Shown here piece after piece: positions 10,903-22,687 of a stretch of DNA of 64,000 nucleotides (the stretch's first letter is position 1; every line of letters starts with the position of its first letter). This DNA comes from Humulus lupulus (taxonomy: Eukaryota > Streptophyta > Magnoliopsida > Rosales > Cannabaceae), in NCBI RefSeq assembly GCF_963169125.1, contig NC_084795.1:134333701-134397700 (forward strand), given 5' to 3'. A model generated the notes under the pieces. That model had not been told where the DNA came from. It did no database searches and saw only the letters and a list, made by a program, of their open reading frames with translations. Position numbers and translations under genes: made by a program.

Positions 10903-11997
10903 ATGCCTCATCAATCATCTAGAATCCGCGGCAATCGGGCTGAGGATGATAATAAGGGTCAAGACACTCCACCTGCCCCACAGAATTGGCAGCAGATGTT
11001 TGCCAAAATGGAAGCAAGGCTGCAACGAACAGAGGAACAACTTCGCCAGCTAAGGTAGCAGGCCCCTCCATAGGTTACAGGGTTGCCGATTCAACAGGTT
11101 ATGGCACCAACGCCAGTTCAACCTGTTTTGGAGAATAAATGGGAGCCTTTGTATGAGAGGTTCAAGAAACAGCATCCTCCCACCTTTGAGGGTGGACCAG
11201 ACCCACTGCGGGCAGATCAGTGGATGAATATGATCTCCTCCATTCTTGATTTCATGAGGTTTGAGGGGAGTGAAAGGGTAGCTTGTGCAGGCTACATGTT
11301 CAGAGAAGACGCCCGCATCTGGTGGGATGTAGTGGTTCAGAGGAGAAATGTGGCAGTTATGACCTGGGAAGAATTTAGAAATATCTTTAATGAGAAATAT
11401 TACAGTGTGGCAGTCCGAGTTGCGAAGGTTGATGAGTTTATCAACCTGACTCAGAACTGGATGACTGTGACGAAGTATGCTCTGAAGTTTGACCGTTTGG
11501 CGAAGTTTGCGCCAGATCTAGTGCCGACAGATGCCGCAAGAAGGGACAGGTTTGTATGGGGATTGAATGTTATCATCGCTCGTGATGTGAAGATCACTTT
11601 GGATCCAAAGACTACTACCTACGCTTAGGTGGTAGACAAGGCCCTTACAACCGAGGACCAGATTTGGAGAGAGAGCGTTGTTAGGCGCGATGCCAGGAGG
11701 ACAGTGTCTCCTTTTATTAGATCCAGCCGGGGTGATGGCTCCAGTGAGCAGAAGAGAAAGGCCCCAGATTCCTTTGTTCCTCCCAGTTCTGATAGGAGGG
11801 CATGGGGTGGTCTTAGTGGCCATCAGGGCGGAAGTGACAACTGGAGAAGTTTCCCAGTGTGTCCTTAGTGCAGACGACGACATCAGGGTGAGTGCAGGAT
11901 TAGGGCCTGCTTTGTCTGTGGGAGTGCCAATCGTCTGAAGAAAGACTGCCCACAAGCCAAGAAGGAGGAGTCGAAGCAGGGCGACAGTCTTGCTCCT
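10903..11997 (+). pseudogene. gag: gag of the Tekay-like element (capsid and zinc knuckle, broken)
   Basis: Reads from ATG 10,903 in one frame with protease. TAG codons at about 11,056 and 11,068, one near 11,626 and one at 11,866-11,868 break it. The capsid ('retrotransposon gag') domain is clear: PPTFEGGPDPLRADQWMN, then AGYMFREDARIWWD and WEEFRNIFNEKYYS. The single zinc knuckle reads [14 protein letters not shown], with Arg in place of the zinc-binding His of the CX2CX4HX4C pattern. It should no longer bind zinc normally. The 10,903 start is chosen because the frame is uninterrupted from there except by the point stops. Confidence 0.85.
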
Positions 11998-12003
11998 GCC
12001 AGG

Positions 12004-13065
12004 GTGTTCACCTTGACTCAGACTGAGGCGGAGGCTAGGCCCTCAGTTGTGACAGGTCAGATCTCTAGTACTGGTTCTTCTTATACTGCATTGTTTGATT
12101 CGGGGGCTACCCACTCGTTTGTGTCTGCTAGAGTGATTGATCAGCTGTGTAGACCTAGTGTTCTGTATGCTAGGGGTTTTCAGACCTTATTGCCGACTGG
12201 GGAACTGGTAGTCTCTAGGAGGTGGATTAGAGCTTTACGAGTAGTGGTAGATGGTGGGGAATTGTTTGCTGATTTGATTGAGCTTGTGATGGATGACTTC
12301 GATAAGATCCTAGGGATGGATTGGTTATCAAAGTATGGGGCGACAATTGACTGTAAGCGTAGGATGGTGACTTTTGAACCAGAAGGGGAGGTACCCTTTG
12401 TATTTGTGGGAACAGCGGGTGGACCGCGGGTACCTGTGATTTCAACATTTAAGGCTAGGAACCTAATGCAGGGAGGTGGCATAGGATTCCTAGCGAGTGT
12501 TGTGGACACCTCAAAGGTTGTGTCAGTTAGACCGGGGGAGACTAGATTGGTATGCGAGTTCCCAGATTTATTTCCCGCAGATCTGCCAGGGTTGCTGCCG
12601 CAGCGGGAAATTTATTTTATTATAGAGTTGGTACCAGGAGTGGAGCCAGTATCTAGGACATCTTACAGAATTTCTCCAACTGAGCTGAAGGAGTTGAAGA
12701 TTCAGTTGCAGGAGTTACTGGATTTGGGGTTCATCAGACCGAGTTTCTCGCCATGGGGTGCTCCAGTGTTGTTTGTTAAGAAGAAGGATGGATCTCTCAA
12801 GATGTGTATTGACTATAGGGAGCTAAACAAGTTGACCATCAAGAATAAGTACCCATTGCCTAGGATTGATGATATGTTTGACCAGTTGCAGGGAATGACA
12901 GTGTTTTCTAAGATAGATCTCTGGTCAGGTTACCATCAGTTAAGGATCAAAGAGGAGGACATACCAAAGACCGCTTTCCGCACAAGGTATGGACACTATG
13001 AATTCCTGGTTATGTCCTTTGGATTAACCAATGCCCCAACAACCTTTTATGGACATGATGAATAG
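12004..13065 (+). pseudogene. pol: Protease and N-terminal reverse transcriptase of the Tekay-like element
   Basis: Same frame as gag, 353 codons. The aspartic protease motif [12 protein letters not shown] (about residues 29-40) holds the catalytic Asp, and a second protease landmark is ILGMDWL. Reverse transcriptase starts near residue 215 with [12 protein letters not shown], followed by [20 protein letters not shown] (primer grip and palm) and [13 protein letters not shown] (first catalytic Asp). The frame runs out at [12 protein letters not shown] through a frameshift; the next segment continues in another frame from 13,031. Confidence 0.88.
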
Positions 13066-14644
13066 GGTTTTCAAGGATTATTTAGACAAGTTTGTGATTG
13101 TGTTCATCGATGATATTCTGGTGTACTCACAGTCAGAGACAGAGCACGAGCAGCATCTACGTTTGGTATTGCAGCGGTTAAGAGAGCATAAGTTATACGC
13201 TAAGTTTAGCAAGTGTGAGTTCTGGTTACCACAAGTTACATTTCTGGGCCATATCGTCAGTAAGGAGGGGATTCTGGTTGACCCAAATAAGATTGAAGCA
13301 GTCAGGGACTGGCCTAGACCGAGCAGTGCTCCTGAAGTGAGGAGCTTTCTAGGATTGGCAGGGTATTACCGGCAATTTTTTGAGGGGTTCTCCAGAATAA
13401 CTATGCCGTTGACAGAATTGATGAAGAAGAAGACAAAGTATGTTTGGACAGACCAATGTTAGAACAGTTTTAAAGAATTGAAGCAGCGATTGATCACCGC
13501 ACCAGTGTTGACTCTACTGACGGACAATGAGAAGTTTGTGGTTTATTGTGATGCCTCCAGAAAAGGTTTGGGGTGTGTGTTGATGCAAGCTGGGAAGGTG
13601 ATAGCCCACGCATCGAGACAGTTAAAGGAGTATGAGTAGAGATATCCCACGCATGATCTAGAATTGGCAGCGGTGGTATTCGCACTTAAGATTTGGAGAC
13701 ATTACCTATATGGTGAAAAATGTGAAATATACACTAACCATAAGAGTTTGAAGTATTTTTTCACTCAGAAGGATCTGAATATGCGCCAGAGATGGTGGTT
13801 GGAGCTTGTTAAGGATTACGATTGTGATATCCTGTACCATCCTGGAAAGGCCAACGTAGTTGCTGATGCCTTGAGCCAGAAGGGCCCAGGACAGTTGTTT
13901 AGTTCGAGACAGATATTCGATAAGCTAGTAGAGGATATGACTAGAGTGGGTATAGAGCTGGTGGTTGGTCGGTTAGCCAACATCACTCTTTAGTCTACTC
14001 TCCTTGAGAGGATCAAGGAGGCGCATGGGAATGATTCCCAGTTTACGGGTTATAGGGAGAACATTTTGGCCGGAGTGGCTAAAGACTTTTCTATTTCAGA
14101 GATGGGGTTACTGAAGTACAAGGGTCGGATCTGTGTTCCGATGGATGCAGATATCTGGCGAGAGATTCTAGATGAACTGCATACCACTCTCTATTCCTTA
14201 CATCCGGGTATGACAACGATGTACCAGGATCTGAGAGCTTTGTACTTGTGGTCGGGCATGAAGAGGGATGTGGTGGATTATGTGGTCAAGTGCTTAACTT
14301 GTCAGCAGGTCAAGGCTGAACATCAGAGGCCAGCAAGGTTGCTGCAGCCTCTAGGGATTCCGGAGTGGAAATGGGAAGATGTCGCCGTGGACTTCGTAGT
14401 TGGGTTGCCAAAGACCGTAGGACAGCATGATTCAGTGTGGGTAATTGTGGATAGGTATACCAAGTCCGCCCACTTTTTACCAGTCAGGATGACTTATACT
14501 GTGGAGAAGTATGTTGAGCTATATGTGAAGGAGATTGTTCGACTGTATGGGGCACCAAGGTCGATAGTATCCGACAGGGACCCCACCTTCACTTCCAAGT
14601 TCTGGGAAAGTCTGCAGAAAGCTATAGTCACAGTTACGGTTTAG
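13031..14644 (+). pseudogene. pol: Reverse transcriptase C-term, RNase H and integrase N-term/core of the Tekay-like element
   Basis: Shifted by one frame from the previous segment, and interrupted by TAG codons near 13,460, 13,637 and 13,991. It contains the RT active site FIDDILVYS and the connection motif [11 protein letters not shown]. RNase H follows with [10 protein letters not shown] (catalytic Asp), [11 protein letters not shown] (Glu) and the tail FVLSH-like [16 protein letters not shown]. Integrase has the zinc-binding H...H...C...C region (SLHPGMTTMYQ, CLTCQQVKAEHQ), then the core with AVDFVVGLP and SIVSDRDPTFTSKFW, supplying two of the three DDE residues. The third (Glu) lies past a frameshift. 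Confidence 0.88.
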
Positions 14645-14705
14645 TACCGCTTATCATCCTCAGACAGATTTATAAATTGAGAGGGCGATTCAGATACTAG
14701 AATAC

Positions 14706-15328
14706 ATGCTACGAGCATGTGTGCTTGATTTTGGGGGATCTTGGAGTAGGTATCTTCCTTTGATTGAGTTCTCATACAACAACCGCTATCAGGCGACTAT
14801 TGGAGTGGCTCTATATGAGATGCTTTATGGGAGAAAGTGCAGATCACCTATTCATTGGGATGAAACAGGTGAGAGGAGGTTTTTAGGTCCTGAGATGGTT
14901 CAGAGGACCAATGAGGCAGTTGAGAAGATTAGAGCTCGAATGCTCGCCTCCCAGAGTCGTCAGAAGAGTTATTCAGACCTGAAACGCAGGAGTGTGGAGT
15001 TCCAAGGTTGTGACCATGTGTTTCTTAGGGTTTCACCCTTGAAGGGAGTGAGACGGTTTGGTGTTCGGGGCCAGCAGAGCCCTAGGTTTGTTGGCCCATT
15101 TGAGACTCTGGAACAAGTTGGAGAGGTAGCTTATAGATTGGAAATGCCTCCAGCCTTATCAGGGGTCCATAACGTGCTTCACGTGTCCATGCTCCGGAGG
15201 CATGTGTCAGACTCGACGCACGTTCTGAGTAATGAAAACTTGGAGCTGGATCAAGATTTATCATATGAGGAGAAACCAGTTCAAATTCTCGACCGAAAGG
15301 ACAAAGTCTTGCAAAGCAAGACCATCGC
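14706..15328 (+). pseudogene. pol: Integrase C-terminal part of the Tekay-like element, cut by an LTR-side deletion
   Basis: A further frameshift separates this from the core. It shows YLPLIEFSYNNRYQATI, the GRKCRSPIHWDE motif, the GPF/Y module (RFVGPFETLEQVGEVAYRL), HNVLHVSMLRRHV and LSYEEKPVQILDRKDKVL. In related Tekay/Del elements a chromodomain follows. Here the frame runs into LTR sequence near 15,329 before a chromodomain can form. The deletion removed the end of pol, the polypurine tract and the first part of the 3' LTR. Confidence 0.85.
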
Positions 15329-16572
15329 AAGGAAAGTGGTGTTTTCTGGGTTTGGAGGCGAGGGCTGCGGCCCTAGGAGGGGCATGCCACAGCCCGTGTG
15401 CACGCAAGGCCTTGGGAGGCCATGGAGTTCGAGGCACGCCGCAGCGCTTGGCCAAGCATGACGCGGCCCGTGTGTGCTTTCAGGGAGGTGTCTAGCCTCT
15501 GTTTTGAGGCTAGCCGCGGCGCTTGTGGGGTGGGTCGCGGCCCTAGTTCAAGGTGCAGGGATGTTAGTGGGATTTTACTTGGGAACCTAATTGTTAGGGC
15601 TCAGGATGGATTTTATCACCCGGATTGATAGAATTCAAGATTCTGCAAACTAGAACTATGACTCAAAGCCATTTAATGGATTAGAACTTGATGGATGAAT
15701 ATTGTTAATGTGTTGTGATTAGGGCTTCGGTGAGGCTCGGACTAGGGAACTGTGCTCAAGATATCGGTGCTTAGAAAGCTCGGGACACAGGTAAGAAAAC
15801 TACTGTTCCCAAAGAGCTTGTGTTACAAGGCTCGGCCCTTTATGATTGTGTTGCGGGGCATGGCCCTTTGACTGGATTTATGTGTGTTTTAATCTCTGCT
15901 TTGTATATAATGTGTATGTATTGATGATGGAATGGCGATGGCCGGGAATGGCTAAGGCCGAGAACGACAAGGGGTCGGGAGCAGCGTTTAGCACGCGGAG
16001 TGCGAGTTGCCAGGGTGAGACCTCAAGGGATACCTGGGATATCCTTAGGTGTTAGACCATGAACCCAGGGCCTGGTAAAGCACCTGGGACGGCATGGCCA
16101 TACTTGTATGACCCTGTGTTGGCTTGATTTTTTCTTAAGTGTTTGATATGCATTTATCATCTATTTGTGAGAGTTTTCTTGCTGGGCTTCGGCTCACAGG
16201 TGCTCTATGGTGCTGGTAAAGGCAAAGGGAGGGTCGATCAACCCTGAGTATGGCGAGCGGGACGAACGTCGCATACATGTCTGGTTTATATGGCTGCCAC
16301 AGCCAGAGGTGTTTTTGCGAGATGTTTTGTACAAAACCTTAATTTTGTCGTTTAGTCAGCTTTAATTATATTTTGAGTTGTAAATATTTCTAAGCAATGT
16401 TTTTGGGATCCCAAATGTTAAATGTTTTATAACTTTTCAATCAAAGGTTTATTCTCAAGTTTATGACTCTGATTATGATTTATTTACACTTTTGTCCTAA
16501 AACCTCGATTAGCGAGTTAGTTGCACATTTTAAACTCACTTAGTAACTGCTCTAAGGTAGTAGGGCGTTACA
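15329..16572 (+). repeat. 3' LTR of the Tekay-like element, 5'-truncated
   Basis: Matches 9289-10,563 of the 5' LTR, with point changes and an extra stretch of about 27 bp near 15,372-15,398. The first roughly 915 bp of the LTR are missing. The right end is exact (GTTACA at 16,572) and is followed by the TSD copy TGGGT, so the loss came from an internal deletion and not from truncated insertion. Confidence 0.9.
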
Positions 16573-16580
16573 TGGGTCCT

Positions 16581-16671
16581 TCATGAAAATATATAATTAA
16601 AATGTAATTCATTTGGATACTTTTTCTTGCAAAAGTGCATTTTCATGCACTAATTACAACCCCCAACTATC
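16581..16671 (-). repeat. 3' LTR remnant and polypurine tract of the Athila-like element
   Basis: Positions 16,581-16,656 match the right end of the LTR at 23,893-23,969 almost base for base. On the minus strand the LTR start reads TAATTAGTGC instead of TGATTAGTGC. The adjoining 16,657-16,671 reads GATAGTTGGGGGTTG on the minus strand, a polypurine tract. About 1.2 kb of the LTR is gone although the flanking GTCCT remains. Confidence 0.8.
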
Positions 16672-17928
16672 TTATTACTAGTCCCAAGCAATTCAAGCGG
16701 AGAAGAAAATTATCAAGCTGAATAATCAAGTCAAACCAATCAAAACTAGCCAAGCACTTTAAAATATCATCAAGAAGTCAGAAATTTCTATGCAAACTAT
16801 TTAGTAGTAACCCTAGAGTTGTGTATGTGTGCACCAAACCATATCCATTTCTTACCACAAGCCATAACACAAATAGTACCGAAAAATCTCAAAAGCATAA
16901 AGGACTCAAATCCAAATTCCTCACAGGCATTGAAAGTATTTTTTTTTTTAATGGGAGAGATGACACTCTTGGAGTTAGAATTGTAACACTTAACGCTCAA
17001 ATGAGAGAGGGCAAAACTTTTTAGGACAAACAATTTGAACAAATATTGATCACAAGATAGACAAATCAAATAATTAGAATTCAAATGACAAACAACCTTT
17101 GGGATTTACACAAGAAACTCGAAAAGAACACTTTTTTTAAGAAACATATGAAGTGATGTTTCTTTCATTCATTTTTTTTATTATGGAAGAATTTTTTTTT
17201 TGACAATAATATAAAAAGAAAACACAATAACGAAATGTTTCTCCTGTTCTATTTTTTTTATTTTTTTATTTTTTATTTTTTATTTTTGACAAGAGGCAAC
17301 ACATTAATACATGAACAAAAAGAAACATGAAAATAATATTACAACAAAGGCTCTTTTAAACATGAAATTATCCCCCCAGTGCATGTCATGTTTTAAATTC
17401 CAAAAATCTAATTTCACGAACTCAAATGATCAATAAAAGTTCAAAAAGTCGTTTCCTCAACTCTCACAACTCACCAAAAAAATGGAAAACTTTAAACTTG
17501 AAATATTTCTCAATTATTTGTTTTAACAACCATCTTACCACATGTTTGGAATGTGCATTAAAGAACTCTGAAAATCACTTCTTAATAGCTAAACATAGAA
17601 AAAACCAACTCAAATCAAAGATTTTCTAATCATGCTCAGAAAATTTTGAGAAAAGTTGACTTAAAAATTCAACACAACAATGAAATTCTCCAAATGAATG
17701 CTCACATGAGCTCACCACCCGCAACCAAAAATTATACAATGTCCCCAATGTCAAAACAAATACACAATGAAAAGGATAGGGAAAGAGAATACCTGGTAGA
17801 TGATAATATCCATGGGGCGATAGTTGAAACAACCTGAAAAAAAAAACAACTCAAAACAACAAAAAGAAAACGAAAACACACAAAAATAAAAGAAAAACAA
17901 AATAAAATAAGTAAACGAAACAAACCAC
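16672..17928 (-). other. 3' untranslated region of the Athila-like element
   Basis: About 1.25 kb between the integrase stop and the polypurine tract, A-rich on the plus strand, with several homopolymer runs near 17,120-17,290. In some Athila elements an envelope-like gene lies here. I see no frame longer than about 95 codons and no membrane-protein pattern, so any such gene is absent or decayed. Confidence 0.5.
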
Positions 17929-19185
17929 TCAGAGTGTATAAATAGGGTCCTCTAGAAGGACCTCTTCAACATGACTCACACTCTCGATGTAATGCTTCAA
18001 TCTCTGGCCATTGACTCTAAAAGTTCTCCCATCGGTTGGGTCCTTGACGTCAACAGAACAATTGGGAAAAACGTGTTTGACCACAAATGGGCCAGTCCAC
18101 CGCGATCTCAACTTGCCAGGGTGGAAATGCAACCGATAATCATAAAGATGCACCTTTTGATTCACCTCAAAATGCTTTCGCAGGATTTGTTTATCATGAG
18201 CAGTTTTCATTTTTGCCTTGTAGATCCTGGAATTGTCATATGCCTCATTTCTCTACTCCTCAATTTCACACAGTTGGAGTTTATGATTAATGCCTGCAAC
18301 ACTAAGATCAAAATTAAAGGCCTTGACAGCCCAATATAACTTATGCTCAAGTTAAATAGGCAAAAGACAGGCTTTCCCATAAACAAGTTGATAGGGAGAC
18401 ATCCCAAGAGGGGATTTAAAAGTAGTATGGTATGCCCAGAGTGCATCAAGAAGACGAGAAGACCAATCTTTTCAGTCGGGATTTACCATTTTTTCTAGAA
18501 TTTGTTTAATCTCCCTATTGGCGAACTCCGCTTGCCCATTGGTTTGCGAATGATAGGAATTAGCCACCTTATGGAGTACACCATACTTCCGCATGAGAGC
18601 CTCAAAATACTTATTGCAAAAATGGGTGTCTTGATCACTAATGATAGCACGAGGCGTACCAAACCTTGACAAAATATTCTCTTTCAAGAACTTGACAACT
18701 ATTGCATTATCATTGGTTCGGTAGGATACAGCCTTGACCGATTTGGAAACATAATCCACAACAAGGAGAATGTAAATGTAACCAGAAGAATAAGGAAATG
18801 GTCCCATAAAATCTATCCCCCACCAATCGAATATCTCAATCACAAGAATTGGGTTCAAGGGCATCATATGACGGCGGGACAAAGAACCTAACTTCTGGCA
18901 CCTCACACATGAACGACAGAATTCATTGATATCTTTGAAAAAAGTTGGCCAATAAAGACCACATTGTAAGATTTTTGCAGCAATTTTCTTCACAGAGAAG
19001 TGACCACCACAAGCATCATTGTGACAAAAGTTCAGAACCACTAGACACCTCATCATCAGGGATGCATCTTCACATGATCTGGTCGGGGCAATACTTGAAC
19101 TAGTATGGATCGTCCCAATAGAAATTGCGCTCTTGGACCAGAAACTTACGTCTCTCTTGTGAACTCCACTCAGACGGAAGTTCAC
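17929..19185 (-). pseudogene. pol: Integrase of the Athila-like element
   Basis: Reads right to left. The zinc-binding region has HNDACGGHFSVKKIAAKIL and CRSCVRCQKLG. The core has WGIDFMGPFP (first Asp), RAIISDQDTHFCNKYFE (second Asp) and SYHSQTNGQAEFANREIK (Glu), so the DDE triad is present. The frame breaks after 18,472 and the C-terminal domain (KLRSRWTGPFVVKHVFPN, stop near 17,929) follows in another frame. It catalyses insertion of the cDNA copy in a working element. Confidence 0.85.
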
Positions 19186-20662
19186 TTGTTACTAAGTAGT
19201 TAACAATGTGTGCATACCACGGTAACTTAGTAATAGCAAGCAGTTGTTCATCAGGGAAATCATCACAAATAGGTGGACCATCAGCAGAATCGCTGAATTC
19301 AAGTCGGGACAAGTGATCCGCGACTACATTTTCAACACCTTTCTTGTATTTGATCGTGATGTGAAGGCATAGGTGAGCCAATCAAATATGCTCGAAATTT
19401 GTCAAGAGCAAAGACGACGGCAAGCAACTCTTTTTTAGTAGTGGAATAGTTCATTTGAGCACTATTAAGAGTTTGACTTGCATAATAGACAACAAAAGGT
19501 CTCCCCTCCCTTCGTTGTCCCAAAACAGCTCCTATAGCAAAATGGCTTACGTCACACATGATTTCAAAAGGCAAATCTGAATCAGGTGACTGCATAATAG
19601 GAGCGGAGGTCAATTTTGCAACAAGTGTTTGGAAGGCATCCTCACACTTACGCGTCCACTCAAAAGTAGCATCTTTGGCTAAGAGGTTACATAGCGAACG
19701 AGAAATCGCTGAAAAGTTTTGAATGAACCTCCTATAAAAACCAGCATGCCCAAGAAAAGATCTAACATCTTTGATAGTCTTTCGAGTGGGAAAATTAGAA
19801 ATGAGATCAATATTAGACTGATCAACCTCAATTCCTCTTTCAGAGACAATGTGTCCCAAGACTATGCCTGAAGATGCCATGAAATGGCATTGTTCCCAGT
19901 TGAGCACAAGTCCTTTCTCAATACAGCGTGTCAAAACAACTTCTAAATTAAGAAGGCATGTGTCAAAAGAGTTCGCAAAGACTGTTAAATCATCCATGAA
20001 TACCTCCACACATTTTTCAACCATGTCACTGAAAATACTCATCATGCACCTTTGGAAGGTGGCTGGTGCATTACACATTCCAAATGGCATACGCTGAAAA
20101 GCATAAGTACCAAATGGACATGTGAAAGTGGTCTTATCTTGATCCTCCATTGCAATCTCAATTTGATAATAGCCTGAATAGCCATCAAGAAAGCAATAAA
20201 AAGGATGACCAGCCACACGTTCAAGGATTTGGTCGATGAATGGAAGTGGGAAATGATCTTTGCGGTTGGCAGAATTCAACCCTTTGATAGTCAATGCACA
20301 TGCGCCAACCCGTCACAGTTCTTGTGGGAACAAGGGCTCCTTTCTCGTTTTCAACAACAGTTACACCAGAATTTTTGGGCACTACTTGAGTTGGACTAAC
20401 CCATTTGCTATCAGCCACTGGATAAATGATGTCAGCATCCAAAAGTTTCAGCACTTCATTTTTCACAACTTCTTTCATTGTGGGGTTCAGTCTTCTTTGA
20501 GGATCTCTTCGAGGGATTGCCCCATCTTCCAAATTGATTCGATGGGAGAAAATTAAAGGGCTAATACCTTTAATATCAACGATCGTCCAACCTAATGCAG
20601 ATTTAAGCTTTTGCAGTAGCTTAATTTCTTGTGAAGGATCAAGTTTGGATGAAATGATACCA
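19100..20662 (-). pseudogene. pol: Reverse transcriptase and RNase H of the Athila-like element
   Basis: The linker and RT start lie at 20,662-20,221 (FPGIISSKLDPSQEIKLLQK, then TGWRMCIDYQRVEFCQPQ), with a frameshift near 20,280. The RT core continues at 20,294-19,332: FCFLDGYSGYYQI-like motif (YCFLDGYSGYYQIEIAM), MPFGMCNAPATFQRCMM and the active site EVFMDDLTVF. RNase H follows with IMCDVSHFAIGAVLG and TTKKELLAVVFALDKF. The tail (YKKGVENVVADHLSRLE) sits in a third frame at 19,381-19,100. The right end abuts inverted gag at about 20,663-20,668. Confidence 0.88.
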
Positions 20663-20667
20663 GGAAA

Positions 20668-21813
20668 GATTTCTACCTTTTCCCAAAAAGACAATGAAAC
20701 CCTCTATCAAGTCTGGGAAAGGTTAAAAGAACTGCTGACTCTCTGTCCCCACCATGGCTATGAAAAATGGCGCCTAGTCAGCTATTTCTATGAAGGCCTC
20801 ACAATTCGTGAACGACATTTTGTCGAAATGATGTGCAATGGTGAATTCCTCCAGAAAGATCATGAAGAAGCCTTGGAATATCTCAATGATCTTGCAGAAA
20901 AATCTCATACCTGGACTAGTCCAAGTGCTACTGAAAGCACTAGCAAACATCGACCAACAAGAATTTACCAATTGAGGGAGGAGGATAGTCTCAAGGCCCA
21001 AGTTGAGTCCTTAACAAAATAACTTGAGGCATTTAAGATAAAAGGTGGGCAAGGAATTCATATGATTGGCCGAGTAGAAACACATGAGCCATGTTTTGTG
21101 TGTGGAGGAACAGATCATTTAGCTAAGGACTGCTTAGCTTTTAGTGAAATGAGGGGATTTATGAAGAGAAATGTAATGCTCTATGGGCCTATAATAAGCC
21201 ATTCTCTCATACGTACAACCCTGGTTGGAGAAACCACCGAAATTTCAGTTGGCGAGATCCCAAACAAGCATAATCTTCTGGAGGGCAATGGAGAAATGAG
21301 CACCAATCTCAACCATCAAAAGCTCAATTTGCTCCTCAATACAATGATCCCCCTCAAAGGAGTTCTCTTGAGAACACCCTTCATTCATTCATGGAGAAGC
21401 AAGCCAAACTAAATCGTCAAATGATGGAAGAAATCAAGGAAATGAAAAGTCAATTTTCAAAACTGACTGGATCCTTGGTTAATTCTCAAAGAGGCAAACT
21501 TCCTTCTCAGCCTCAATTCAATACACAAGGGCAACATATGGCTCAAACCTCCAACTCTAACGATCAAAATGTTAAGGAGGCTAATGCCATCACAACTAGA
21601 AGTGGTAAAGCTTTAGAAGATCCACCAATACCAACTACTACTTCAAAATCTCCAAATGTTGTCTCTGAAAGTGTGTCATCCAATGCTTCTGCAAAAGTTC
21701 CATTTCCCCAGGCTCTAAGACCTGCTGGGAAAATTCCTGAAAATCGAGGAGAAATCCTTGAGCACTTGACACAAGTGAAGATAAATATTCCTTTGCTTCA
21801 CATCATCAAATAA
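20668..21813 (+). pseudogene. gag: gag of the Athila-like element, inverted relative to pol, N-terminus missing
   Basis: Starts abruptly in the middle of the gag domain with ISTFSQKDNETLYQVWERLK, followed by LCPHHGYEKWRLVSYFYEGL. A zinc knuckle CFVCGGTDHLAKDC (about 21,094-21,135) keeps all four zinc ligands. A linker with ITTRSGKAL follows. Stops occur at 21,020 and 21,811, and a frame change near 21,391. The first half of the gag domain and its start codon are absent. The strand is opposite to the RT and integrase of the same element. Confidence 0.85.
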
Positions 21814-21889
21814 GTGCCAGCCTATGATAAAATCATCAAGGATATTTGCATTGTAAAAAAGGAAGCATCAAGTCAAGAAGACTGCCTTC

Positions 21890-22684
21890 TTGACTGAGCA
21901 AGTTAGTGCGGTAATTGAACAAAAGACACCGCCAAAATACAAAGATCCTAGTTGTCCCACCCTTTCCTGTCAAATTGGGACTCATGAATTCAGCCAAGCC
22001 TTGCTAGACTTAGGAGCGAGTGTCAATCTCATGCCTTATTCTGTCTACTCGCAACTTGGTCTTGGTGAAATCAAGCCTACTTCTTTAGTCTTACAGCTGG
22101 TTGATCATTCTATTAAGAAGCCTCGGGGTATTGTTGAGGATGTTCTTGTTCAAGTTGACAAATTCTATTACCCCGTTGACTTTCTCATTCTGGATACTCA
22201 ATCTGTGGTTAACATGGAGTCAAAAATCCCTATCATACTTGGAAGACCTTTCCTTGCTACAGCTAATGCCCTTATTAACTATAGGAATGGTCTCATGAAA
22301 ATATCTTTTGGGAATATGACTCTCAATGTCAATATTTTTCATGTTGCAAAGCAACCACTTGATGATGATGAGTGTTATCAGACATTTCTGATTGACACGC
22401 TCATTCTTGAGGAGATTCAATTGCAAAGCAATTCTGATGATCTTGATGAACTCCTCTCTTTTTCTGAAAGTTCTAGTTTTGATGAGTCAATTAGTGAAAT
22501 TTCTTGTTACAAAGACTCACAAAACGGAAGAACAAAGTTTTGGCAACCTCGCTTTGAAGAGCTACCTAGTGAAAGGGAAAAGCCAAAACCTTCTGCTGAA
22601 GAGGTTCCCATTGTTAAGTTAGCCCAATTACCTGAGGGTTTAAAACATGTCTTCTTGGGAGATGGTGAATTTGATTATGCCCAA
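21890..22684 (+). pseudogene. pro: Aspartic protease of the Athila-like element, inverted relative to pol
   Basis: Retropepsin-like domain with ALLDLGASVNLMPYSVYSQL; the catalytic triplet is DLG where DSG/DTG is usual, the same change noted in many Athila-type copies. It continues with LVLQLVDHSIKKPRGIVEDV, DFLILD and IPIILGRPFLATANALIN. The linker to RT ends at about GDGEF (22,668), where pol should continue in this frame. Instead the sequence meets the LTR end at 22,688. Confidence 0.85.
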
Positions 22685-22687
22685 ACT

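Larger units (their letters stand above)
8376..16572 (+). mobile_element. Tekay/Del-like Ty3/gypsy element with TSD TGGGT
   Basis: Starts TGTAACGACC and ends GGGCGTTACA. The 5-bp target-site duplication TGGGT is at 8371-8375 and 16,573-16,577. It has a 2188-bp 5' LTR, a PBS, gag-protease-RT-RNase H-integrase on the plus strand, and a 3' LTR of only about 1.24 kb that lacks its first roughly 0.9 kb. Several stops and two frameshifts make it inactive. The long LTR and pol sequence fit the chromovirus Tekay/Del lineage. A solo LTR of the same family lies at 34,347-36,616. Confidence 0.92.

Noticed and set aside
15329..15640. A chromodomain at the end of the Tekay-like pol
   Set aside because: The frame passes into LTR sequence at about 15,329, so the expected chromodomain is not encoded.
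16672..17928. Envelope-like gene of an Athila element
   Set aside because: Position is right, but no frame has a signal peptide, transmembrane segment or adequate length.
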